Part shown: positions 1 to 5,150 of the stretch, one piece after another
How the letters are laid out: every line of letters begins with the position of its first letter
How positions within the stretch are numbered: the stretch's first letter is position 1
Assembly (NCBI GenBank): GCA_027016355.1
Contig: JALWAF010000145.1
Span: 1,837-6,986 of the forward strand
Direction: 5' to 3'
DNA length: 5,150 nucleotides
From: Candidatus Moraniibacteriota bacterium
GTDB lineage: Bacteria > Patescibacteriota > Minisyncoccia > Moranbacterales > GCA-2747515
Notes under the pieces: model-generated
Databases searched by the model: none
What the model saw: the letters and a program-made list of their open reading frames with translations, nothing else
What the model was told of the DNA's origin: nothing
Position numbers and translations under genes: made by a program

Positions 1-386
1 GTAATATAATAATCAAGTGTATATTTATCATCATTTCCTACATATTCAACTATCTTTTGCCCTGTAATTTTGTCATTAAATCCTACCAATACTTCTCCAC
101 CCACAAGTGTTATTGGCGTGACTTTTGATAAATTATACTTTTTGGTTACTGCCTCCCAATTTTTCTTATTTTTTTCCTCACCAATATCTAAAAACCGCAC
201 ATCAAAATTATCTTTTATCTTTGAATCATTTTCTAAAAATTGCATTTCCTTGTGACAATTTCCACAGCCTTCTCTCACAAATACAATTATTTCGGTCTTG
301 TTCTTTTCTTGCGCATACACAAAAAAACCAGTATTACTAAATACTGTCATAAAAATAAATATCCCTACAATTATTTTTTTTATCAT
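1..386 (-). CDS. Exported thioredoxin-like protein with CGNC motif (N-terminal part, runs off the left edge)
   Basis: The reading frame opens at the ATG at 386-384 and is still open at base 1, giving 128 visible residues. Residues 1-25 form a signal peptide or membrane anchor (MIKK, a hydrophobic stretch, then FFVYA before QEK). The following domain has a thioredoxin fold signature: a beta strand EIIVFVREG, the redox motif C41-G-N-C44, and a likely cis-proline at T90-P91 before the strand ITLVGG. In this family the CxxC pair exchanges disulfides or electrons with partner proteins, here outside the cytoplasm. The remainder is unseen; some related proteins continue into a CcdA/DsbD-type membrane region, but that is only a possibility. 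The first ATG is chosen because it supplies the lysines of the signal peptide and sits 7 bases after a strong -10 box. No Shine-Dalgarno sequence precedes it. It could be an oxidase, reductase or isomerase; the sequence does not decide. Confidence 0.85.
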   Translation of the reverse strand, partial: MIKKIIVGIFIFMTVFSNTGFFVYAQEKNKTEIIVFVREGCGNCHKEMQFLENDSKIKDNFDVRFLDIGEEKNKKNWEAVTKKYNLSKVTPITLVGGEVLVGFNDKITGQKIVEYVGNDDKYTLDYYI

Positions 387-393
387 ATAAGTA

Positions 394-421
394 ATTATAA
401 ACAATTCATAAAATCTGACAA
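394..421 (-). promoter_or_regulatory. Sigma-70-type promoter for the thioredoxin-like gene, probably giving a leaderless mRNA
   Basis: On the minus strand a -35 box TTGTCA (421-416, five of six consensus bases) is followed by a 16-base spacer and a perfect -10 box TATAAT (399-394). Only 7 bases (393-387) separate the -10 box from the ATG at 386, so the expected transcription start falls on or within a base or two of the A of the start codon. No ribosome-binding sequence lies between them. The promoter sits in the 46-base gap after the aldolase stop, so the thioredoxin-like gene can be transcribed on its own. I see no terminator hairpin after the aldolase, so read-through is also possible. Confidence 0.7.
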
Positions 422-432
422 CACATCATCCT

Positions 433-1302
433 TTATTTATCTAGATTAGCAAATAATTTTATTTTATTATATACCACATCATAAACTTTTTGTCTTGGCA
501 CATCCATATATTTATATGGAGCAACTGAATCGTTTTTTGCAAGTGACTCCTCTAGACCATCTCGAAATGCTTTGCGGATTTCCGTGTTTACATGCACAAT
601 ATTAATACCTGCCTCAATACCAGCGCGCAAATCTTCGTCAGTTATGCCACTTCCACCATGCAAAACTAAATAACAGTCAACCACATTGGCAATATCCTCA
701 ACTAATTTTGCATCAATGTGTGGGTTTCCGCTTTTTACTACACCGTGAATATTTCCAACAGATGGTGCAAATATATCTATGCCTGTTTCTTCTACAAATT
801 TCTGCGCTATTTCTGGAGTTGTCTTATCATCTCCTGCACCATCTGGCACTTCATCAAGAATTGCACTAGATGAGCCAATATAACCAAGTTCTGCCTCAAC
901 TAATACGGTTCTATCCTCCTCTTGAGCAACTCTTTCTGCATATTCAACACATTCTTTTGTAATTTTGACATTTGCATCAAACTCCAATTTTGAACCATCT
1001 ATCATCACACTATCATAACCTGCATTAATGCACTTTATCACACCCTCCACATCATGAGTGTGATCAGCATTCATAAAAATTGGATAATCAAATTCATTTC
1101 GAATACTCTGCACAAGCGAAGCTGCCTGCCTAATTCCTACAAAATTACGCTCGCCCTCTGATACACCTATAATGACAGGCTGTTTTAAATCTCTTGCGGC
1201 TTCAAATATCGCCCACAATGCTTCTAAATTGGAAATATTAAAATGACCAATTGCAATTTTATCTTTTTTTGCTTCCTCTAAATATTCATGTAAATTATGC
1301 AT
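433..1302 (-). CDS. Class II (zinc-dependent) fructose-bisphosphate aldolase family protein
   Basis: 289 residues, a normal length for the GatY/KbaY/FbaA-type class II aldolases, which split fructose 1,6-bisphosphate (or tagatose 1,6-bisphosphate) into dihydroxyacetone phosphate and glyceraldehyde 3-phosphate in the cytoplasm. Visible landmarks are GHFNISNLE (19-27), NADHTHD (78-84, catalytic Asp80 and zinc-ligand His81), DGSKLEFDAN (102-111), VEAELGYIG (135-143), VGNIHG (182-187, zinc-ligand His186) and LHGGSGI (214-220, zinc-ligand His215). The phosphate-binding segment usually read as K-x-N-V-x-T is IVHVNTEIR (235-243), with His237 where most members have Asn. The start codon ATG overlaps the end of the upstream membrane-protein gene by 8 bases and only an A-rich run precedes it, so translation is probably coupled to that gene. 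Sugar specificity (fructose or tagatose) cannot be told from sequence; fructose bisphosphate in glycolysis is the default. The motif set resembles aldolases I know from Patescibacteria. Confidence 0.93.
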   Translation of the reverse strand: MHNLHEYLEEAKKDKIAIGHFNISNLEALWAIFEAARDLKQPVIIGVSEGERNFVGIRQAASLVQSIRNEFDYPIFMNADHTHDVEGVIKCINAGYDSVMIDGSKLEFDANVKITKECVEYAERVAQEEDRTVLVEAELGYIGSSSAILDEVPDGAGDDKTTPEIAQKFVEETGIDIFAPSVGNIHGVVKSGNPHIDAKLVEDIANVVDCYLVLHGGSGITDEDLRAGIEAGINIVHVNTEIRKAFRDGLEESLAKNDSVAPYKYMDVPRQKVYDVVYNKIKLFANLDK

Positions 1303-1873
1303 TCTTTTTTTTATTATTTTTTAATTTTTGTTGTTTTTTAATATATCTATCAAATTTCCATTGTCTTACAAATTTATACCAAGCATACAATAACACCGTT
1401 GCGATTATGATAAATCCTACAAAAAGCATCCACAAATTTGTATCAATCGAAAATCTCAACCTATAATTAATTATAATTAGTATTAAATATTGTACAAGTA
1501 ACATTATTACTCCAATATACCAAGCATAAATCTTGTATCTACGTTGTGGTTGATAATGTGCAAATACTTGAAAAATAAACATCGACAAGACTGTCATCCC
1601 TGTCATAATAATTGCGTATGAGTTCATCTTTGTAAACATTTCTATATCAGAATTAAACGCAACTATTGGAAACCATCCCCACACTTTCTCCACATGCCAT
1701 TGTTGTGCGAGAATAAAGGCAAATAAAAATGTATAAAATAAACGAAAAATAAGTAAATATAATGCAACAAAAACAACATGATTAAAAAAAGCATCCCACG
1801 AAAAAAATAATGGACATGTTCCTGCTGCATAATCTTCAACATAATGTTCTTTTTGTTTTATTTTTTTTGTCAT
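1295..1873 (-). CDS. Small integral membrane protein with four predicted helices, function unknown
   Basis: 192 residues that I do not recognise as a named family. Four hydrophobic segments are visible, at about residues 33-56, 86-106, 116-136 and 146-167. Basic residues at the N terminus (KKIKQK), in the short loop 107-114 (QRRYK) and throughout the C-terminal tail 168-190 (many Lys) all predict N-in/C-in topology by the positive-inside rule. The longer loops 57-85 and 137-145 would face outside. There is no signal peptide, no obvious catalytic motif, and a single cysteine (Cys20). The gene starts 8 bases after a Shine-Dalgarno-like AAGGTG. Its last codons overlap the ATG of the aldolase gene by 8 bases, making a two-gene unit. 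The pairing with an aldolase does not by itself reveal a role; transport or membrane anchoring are guesses. Confidence 0.8.
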   Translation of the reverse strand: MTKKIKQKEHYVEDYAAGTCPLFFSWDAFFNHVVFVALYLLIFRLFYTFLFAFILAQQWHVEKVWGWFPIVAFNSDIEMFTKMNSYAIIMTGMTVLSMFIFQVFAHYQPQRRYKIYAWYIGVIMLLVQYLILIIINYRLRFSIDTNLWMLFVGFIIIATVLLYAWYKFVRQWKFDRYIKKQQKLKNNKKKNA

Positions 1874-1881
1874 ATTATAGG

Positions 1882-1904
1882 CACCTTATGTACTGTGTAT
1901 TATA
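1882..1904 (-). promoter_or_regulatory. -10 box and ribosome-binding site ahead of the membrane-protein/aldolase pair
   Basis: On the minus strand a perfect TATAAT (1904-1899) is followed by AAGGTG (1887-1882), which lies 8 bases before the ATG at 1873 and fits a Shine-Dalgarno site. The predicted transcript would start near 1892, just ahead of the ribosome site. I find no good -35 box at 16-18 bases; the bases there are the T-run and stem of the preceding terminator. The ribosome site is therefore better supported than the promoter. Confidence 0.5.
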
Positions 1905-1918
1905 CATCACAATCAATC

Positions 1919-1951
1919 AAAAAACCACACAGTTTATGAAAAACTGTGTGG
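1919..1951 (-). terminator. Rho-independent terminator after the DUF5648-like protein gene
   Basis: A perfect 11-base-pair stem (CCACACAGTTT with AAACTGTGTGG, 1951-1941 and 1935-1925) closes a 5-base loop. On the minus strand it is followed directly by six Ts (1924-1919). It begins 22 bases after the stop codon of the 530-residue protein gene. This ends the M23/DUF5648 unit and separates it from the membrane-protein/aldolase unit. Confidence 0.92.
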
Positions 1952-1973
1952 TGTGAATTATGACATATACATG

Positions 1974-3566
1974 CTACTGTGGTGCATACCATGCAATGCC
2001 ATGCTTTTGAAATCCATGTCTCCTTACGAGACTATTTGCGTCTGCTTCACCGTTAGAATATATATAGACTTGCAATTGTGGTTGCCACAATTGTCTAACT
2101 GGTTTTCTACCAGGTCCTGGTCCTGGATATTCATAAAACGCAATCCATGGATTTTCTGTGCAATCCTGTTTTGCATAGCTCCATGAACGTGAATATTTAT
2201 GAGTACCATATTTTGACCAACATGCATATATGGGGACTGTACCAGGTCTTTGTTTTGTAAATGCTTTAAAAGATGTTCCATGATACTGCCAATCAGGCCA
2301 TTTCCTTGGAAGATTTACTATGTCATCTGCATTTACACTGTAGAGATGTGAATGATGTCTCCAATTGTAAAAACGCATTGTAGAAACAATCTTTCCAATC
2401 TGCGGAAGAGCTGGAATTACGCTTAAACTCGTTGGTGCCCAAAAAAGTGGATGTTGATTTACAAATGTAAAATCAAATGTATCACGTAAGTGATTTGCAT
2501 CCTGTTGTCCATTTGACAGTATATAGTTGTAACTACTACTGTAATTCTTCTGCTTTTTCATCAAATGCACTGGTTTTGTGTTTGGCTTTTGTGTCGGATA
2601 TACATAAAACACAACCCATGGCGTTTCTGTACATTCCGCTGCTGCTGCAAAATCTGACAAATGTTGCCATGCATTTGGTCCTGCCAACATCGCATAATCA
2701 TGTGTTTCATTCTTTGTCCAACATGTATACAATGGAACAGTTCCATAATAATGCATTTTAAATGCAATAAATGAAGGATCGTGGTAAATCCAATTTGGGT
2801 ATTTCTTTGGTAAATTCCATCGATCATTTATGTTTACCGTAAAAAAATGTGATCCATAAACATTGTTGTAAAATCGCAATGTCTCTGATGCAATACTATT
2901 GTACTGTGGGTCACGTGGTTTATGCACTAACACAGTAACTTTTGCATGTTCTCGATTATTCGTCTCAGAAGAAATATCCTTATCACCTCTATTTTCTACA
3001 TCTAAAAAAATGTAAAAAGTGGCTTTTCCATTTATCACATCAAATGTTTCATGGTGTGAGCCTTTTGATACAGTGATGGTTTTACCATCATGTGAGACAT
3101 GGACTGTTGTTCTGCCCATGTGTTTTGTAATAGTGCTCCCTGCTGGTATATCAACTGTATCTTCTGCTAGTTTTGTGTCATTAGAGTCGAACTTGTTGTT
3201 GTGATGATCAACTCTGTAATCAATGTCTGTGTCATAGGAATCGTAATTGCTTTTGTTTTTTACGATTGCTTCAGCATCAATCTTGAAGTATTCATCAATT
3301 GTTGCTGTTTTTATGACACTGCTTTGATAGTCTGTCTCTCCATAAATCTTTGCTTTACATGAAATGATGGAGATGTCGTCTTCAGAGGAACTGGAGTCAT
3401 CATCTGAACCTCCACCACCTGAATTACCTCCTGAACTGCTACCGCATAAACTGCCTTGAATTACTGTTCCATAATCAGCAAAGCTTACAGAACTATATAT
3501 CAGTCCTACTGAAATAAATAGTACTAAAAATACTATTCCTTTGATTACTACATTTTCTTTTTTCAT
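1974..3566 (-). CDS. Secreted protein with CARDB-like domain and two tandem DUF5648-like modules
   Basis: 530 residues, not a named gene. Order of parts: signal peptide 1-30 (KKE start, hydrophobic 8-28, cleavage probably after SFA); a low-complexity Ser/Gly then Asp/Ser/Glu linker, about 42-64; a beta-rich domain, about 65-216, ending in ETNNREHAKVTVLV, which resembles the close of CARDB adhesion-type domains; then two copies of a module at about 229-378 and 396-529. Both copies share RFYN, SHxxxVN, NLPxKxPxWxYH, GTVPxYxCW, a Cys followed by TExPWxxFYxYP, KPV, a YxxSNGxxDAN segment and a final WAP. This resembles the DUF5648 repeat family (RFYN...HFYT...), found in secreted proteins and thought to be beta-trefoil-like. 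Each module has one cysteine pair (282/311 and 449/469), probably a disulfide. Surface or glycan binding is the likeliest role but is inference. The gene has a strong Shine-Dalgarno site and lies 21 bases after the M23 peptidase gene. Confidence 0.85.
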   Translation of the reverse strand: MKKENVVIKGIVFLVLFISVGLIYSSVSFADYGTVIQGSLCGSSSGGNSGGGGSDDDSSSSEDDISIISCKAKIYGETDYQSSVIKTATIDEYFKIDAEAIVKNKSNYDSYDTDIDYRVDHHNNKFDSNDTKLAEDTVDIPAGSTITKHMGRTTVHVSHDGKTITVSKGSHHETFDVINGKATFYIFLDVENRGDKDISSETNNREHAKVTVLVHKPRDPQYNSIASETLRFYNNVYGSHFFTVNINDRWNLPKKYPNWIYHDPSFIAFKMHYYGTVPLYTCWTKNETHDYAMLAGPNAWQHLSDFAAAAECTETPWVVFYVYPTQKPNTKPVHLMKKQKNYSSSYNYILSNGQQDANHLRDTFDFTFVNQHPLFWAPTSLSVIPALPQIGKIVSTMRFYNWRHHSHLYSVNADDIVNLPRKWPDWQYHGTSFKAFTKQRPGTVPIYACWSKYGTHKYSRSWSYAKQDCTENPWIAFYEYPGPGPGRKPVRQLWQPQLQVYIYSNGEADANSLVRRHGFQKHGIAWYAPQ

Positions 3567-3575
3567 TTTTAATCA

Positions 3576-3582
3576 CCCTCCC
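3576..3582 (-). promoter_or_regulatory. Strong ribosome-binding site for the DUF5648-like protein gene
   Basis: GGGAGGG on the minus strand lies 9 bases before the ATG at 3566 and fixes that start. It is the strongest Shine-Dalgarno site in the window. It lies wholly within the 21-base gap after the M23 stop codon, which fits efficient translation of the second gene of a two-gene message. Confidence 0.8.
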
Positions 3583-3587
3583 TTATG

Positions 3588-4445
3588 TTAGTAGCAAAGT
3601 TCTTGAAAATCAGAAATACTTCCAAAAAAGATTGTATGCCAATCATCTCCGTTATATTTCCAAAAATCAATATCTTTTAGTTCATCGTAAACCAATTGAC
3701 AAGTTCCTGCATTGCTATACTCAGCTGAACAGGTTTCGTTGTATGACCAAATTGAAGCTTTGTCACATGGGACATCTGCTGGTGCCCAAGCAATTGAAAC
3801 TGTTTGACCATAAACATTTTGTTCAGAAATAAGACGATAGTCTAATTTAGGATAGTGGGTGTTTAGGAAGTTTATGGGGTTAACGAAATTATAATAAGCA
3901 CCATTTAACTCATACCCTGCCCACCGATGAGAATCATCGAGAGCAGGAAATCTAATACCAAAATGCAAATGATCCATACGAGAACCACAAGCTGTATAAT
4001 TTCGTATTTCTCCAATTTTTTCACCGGCCCTCACTTTTAAACCGACATGCACATTTTTTAAATGAGCATACAAAGCAATAAATTTATCACCATTTGAAGA
4101 GGTGTGTTGAATAATCACACCAGCTCCAGGAATACTATCTGCATGACTAGGGGTACAATTTTTTAAACCACCATAACCACCAACATCATTTTTTGTACGT
4201 AATACAACACCGTCGGCTATAGCATAAACATTATCTCCCTCGTTAGCATCAATATCCTGGGCCAAATGTTTTCTATTGTGATAGTTCGGATTAGGCTGAT
4301 TGTAGCCCAAATAATTACCAATGCTATTTGTTCCCGTAGGCCAACACCATCCATTTGGCATTACGTCTCCTGGACAAGTTCCAGCAAAAACACTGTTACC
4401 ATAAAAACACACTGCCAATACAACTAACCACATTTTTCCTTTCAT
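3588..4445 (-). CDS. Secreted M23 (LytM-type) zinc metallopeptidase with Cys-rich C-terminal extension
   Basis: 285 residues. A signal peptide spans 1-21 (MKGK, hydrophobic core, cleavage probably after SVFA, before GTCPG). The M23 fold is seen in H60-LAQ-D64 (the HxxxD zinc motif), DNVYAIADGVV (71-81), YAHL (126-129, His128), VRAGEKIGEI (138-147) and H159-L-H161-FGI (the HxH motif). All metal and catalytic residues expected of M23 are present, so it should be an active endopeptidase. Members usually cut peptide cross-bridges in peptidoglycan. After the catalytic domain, about 85 residues (200-285) carry four of the eight mature cysteines (227, 239, 249, 284) and match no domain I know; the others are 24, 34, 97 and 153. 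The even number suggests disulfides and an extracytoplasmic location. It is the first gene of a unit with the DUF5648-like protein. The start is supported by AGAGAGG six bases upstream. Substrate, own wall or another cell's, is not shown. Confidence 0.92.
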   Translation of the reverse strand: MKGKMWLVVLAVCFYGNSVFAGTCPGDVMPNGWCWPTGTNSIGNYLGYNQPNPNYHNRKHLAQDIDANEGDNVYAIADGVVLRTKNDVGGYGGLKNCTPSHADSIPGAGVIIQHTSSNGDKFIALYAHLKNVHVGLKVRAGEKIGEIRNYTACGSRMDHLHFGIRFPALDDSHRWAGYELNGAYYNFVNPINFLNTHYPKLDYRLISEQNVYGQTVSIAWAPADVPCDKASIWSYNETCSAEYSNAGTCQLVYDELKDIDFWKYNGDDWHTIFFGSISDFQELCY

Positions 4446-4451
4446 TTTTTA

Positions 4452-4458
4452 CCTCTCT
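4452..4458 (-). promoter_or_regulatory. Ribosome-binding site for the M23 peptidase gene
   Basis: AGAGAGG on the minus strand stands 6 bases before the ATG at 4445. It favours that start over the in-frame ATG at codon 5, which would also remove the charged start of the signal peptide. Confidence 0.7.
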
Positions 4459-4489
4459 TAATTTAGTTTCGATTTAATTGTAAATGTAC

Positions 4490-4556
4490 AAAATAACTAC
4501 TCTATTATAGTTATTTTACAAACCAGTAAAATATATTTTACTGGTAAAAAAATAAC
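4490..4556 (-). repeat. Nested inverted repeats in the M23 control region
   Basis: A perfect 24-base palindrome lies at 4522-4545 (arm ACCAGTAAAATA). A second inverted repeat pairs 4490-4499 (AAAATAACTA on the plus strand) with 4508-4517 (TAGTTATTTT). The same 4510-4517 arm (GTTATTTT) can also pair with 4549-4556 (AAAATAAC), which would enclose the palindrome. The two pairings of that arm exclude each other, as in an attenuator or a repressor-controlled leader. The palindrome is followed on the minus strand by only TTTG-like sequence, so it is at best a weak terminator for the upstream PsbP-like gene. A protein-binding operator is an equal alternative. Confidence 0.6.
4504..4509 (-). promoter_or_regulatory. 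Candidate -10 box for the M23/DUF5648 unit
   Basis: A perfect TATAAT stands on the minus strand in the loop between the arms of the inner inverted repeat. The predicted start would be near 4497, giving a leader of about 50 bases to the M23 ATG. No -35 box at the usual spacing is convincing: TTTACT lies 15 bases upstream, inside the 24-base palindrome. If real, a repressor on the palindrome would overlap the -35 region. Confidence 0.4.
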
Positions 4557-4564
4557 CATCAATA

Positions 4565-5149
4565 CTACAATGCTTTAATATTTTTAATTACTTTTTTGAA
4601 CAATGTATTCATATTTTCTTTATCACACCTAGAAATATCGTCATATGCATCAATGAGTATGCAATGGTTATTTGTTTCTACCTTGTACGTTATGAAACAA
4701 ACAGGATCTGATTCTGAACCTTTATGAAAATATACAATACCTTGCTCATCACAATTATCCTCACTTGTAATATCTCTCACACTAAATGCATTTATATTAT
4801 TATAATTTACTTTATTTTCAGTAGAAAATAAGATTAATTTATAAGAACATTTTTCTGGTGTTTTTTTGCAATCAATTGGAGTCGGCGCATTAAATTTGGT
4901 AGGAGATTTATAATTTTCAACATTCCAGCTCTCAGGATATCTTATTTCAAACCCCAACTCTTCATTTCGATAAGTCTGCCAATTTGATGTATCAACTTCA
5001 TCTAAAGTCAGCTCATTATTGGCTTGATTTTGATTATTTTGTTCTTGAGTGTTTTCTTGTTTCTGGGTCTGTTTTTGCTCTTGAGTTTGTTTAGTAACTT
5101 CTTGTTTCTCTTCTTTCCTGGTGTCTTGCTTACTATTTTTTCGATACCA
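4565..5149 (-). CDS. Membrane-anchored secreted protein with Gln/Lys-rich linker and PsbP-like domain (C-terminal part, runs off the right edge)
   Basis: The frame is open from the right edge to a TAG at 4567-4565, giving 194 visible residues; the true start lies outside. A TTG within the frame at 4957 is not a credible start because the conserved domain begins earlier. Visible residues 1-5 (WYRKN) look like the cytoplasm- or surface-side flank of a membrane helix. Residues 7-45 are a hydrophilic linker rich in Gln, Lys, Glu and Asn. From about 54 a domain begins with NWQTYRNEELGFEIRYPESW, the hallmark opening of the PsbP/Mog1-like secreted domains common in Patescibacteria (W-x-T/S-Y-x-N-E-x-x-G-F...YP-x-x-W). 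It continues to the end through SYKLILFS, CFITYKVE and FKKVIKNIKAL. The domain has six cysteines, possibly three disulfides. The function of such domains in these bacteria is unknown to me. Confidence 0.8.
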   Translation of the reverse strand, partial: WYRKNSKQDTRKEEKQEVTKQTQEQKQTQKQENTQEQNNQNQANNELTLDEVDTSNWQTYRNEELGFEIRYPESWNVENYKSPTKFNAPTPIDCKKTPEKCSYKLILFSTENKVNYNNINAFSVRDITSEDNCDEQGIVYFHKGSESDPVCFITYKVETNNHCILIDAYDDISRCDKENMNTLFKKVIKNIKAL

Positions 5150-5150
5150 C

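Noticed and set aside
70..449. Overlapping short plus-strand reading frames
   Set aside because: They lie opposite the thioredoxin-like gene, overlap one another, have no ribosome sites, and give low-complexity Phe/Ser/Asn-rich translations.
1874..1879. TATAAT directly before the membrane-protein ATG
   Set aside because: Transcription from it would start inside the gene. The copy at 1899-1904 is better placed, with AAGGTG between it and the start.
2024..2827. Minus-strand frames of 85 and 88 residues inside the DUF5648-like gene
   Set aside because: They are alternate frames of a well-supported coding region. Their resemblance to each other only reflects the module duplication.
4395..4425. 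LAVC in the M23 signal peptide as a lipobox
   Set aside because: Val before Cys13 is unusual for a lipoprotein signal, and a normal signal-peptidase site (SVFA before GT) follows.
4522..4545. Palindrome as a strong terminator of the PsbP-like gene
   Set aside because: On the minus strand the T-run precedes the stem rather than following it, and what follows (TTTG then A-rich) is too weak for a confident call.
1..5150. Recoded TGA (genetic code 25 or 4)
   Set aside because: No reading frame needs to read through a TGA, and Trp and Gly are supplied by ordinary codons. The absence of TGA among five stops is too small a sample to mean anything.
1..5150. CRISPR array, tRNA, rRNA or insertion sequence
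   Set aside because: No regularly spaced direct repeats, cloverleaf, rRNA core sequence or transposase motif was seen on either strand.

Overview
The window is AT-rich and every supportable gene lies on the minus strand, so transcription runs from right to left. Six protein genes account for almost all of it: four complete and two cut by the window edges. Ordinary bacterial code is used; no in-frame TGA is needed, and the five visible stops are TAA or TAG. The style is that of Candidatus Patescibacteria (CPR): an aldolase with the NADHTHD, ELGYIGSSS and VGNIHG blocks I associate with that group, a 'WQTYRNEELGFEIRYPESW' secreted domain behind a Gln/Lys-rich linker, and a single-domain exported thioredoxin with a CGNC site. 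This assignment is an inference from family resemblance; there is no rRNA or other marker gene here.

Layout in the direction of transcription: (1) 5149-4565, C-terminal part of a membrane-anchored, PsbP-like secreted protein. (2) 4564-4446, a 119-base spacer with nested inverted repeats and a promoter candidate. (3) 4445-3588, a secreted M23 (LytM-type) peptidase. It is followed after 21 bases by (4) 3566-1974, a 530-residue secreted protein with a CARDB-like domain and two tandem DUF5648-like modules. This pair is closed by (5) a strong rho-independent terminator at 1951-1919. (6) 1873-1295, a four-helix membrane protein of unknown function, overlaps by 8 bases (7) 1302-433, a class II fructose-bisphosphate-type aldolase. 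(8) 386-1, the N-terminal part of an exported thioredoxin-like protein, has its own well-formed promoter placed so that the mRNA should be leaderless.

How they may work together: the M23 peptidase and the repeat protein look like a two-gene secreted unit, one partner cutting peptidoglycan peptides and the other probably binding something at a cell surface. All three exported proteins other than the thioredoxin have even numbers of cysteines in the parts expected outside the cytoplasm (8, 6 and 6), which suggests disulfide-stabilised folds, and the exported CGNC thioredoxin could serve them. The aldolase/membrane-protein pair is a separate transcription unit joining a central-carbon enzyme to an unknown membrane protein. 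The most novel-looking element is the M23/DUF5648 pair with its structured control region. I see no CRISPR array, tRNA, rRNA or mobile element.
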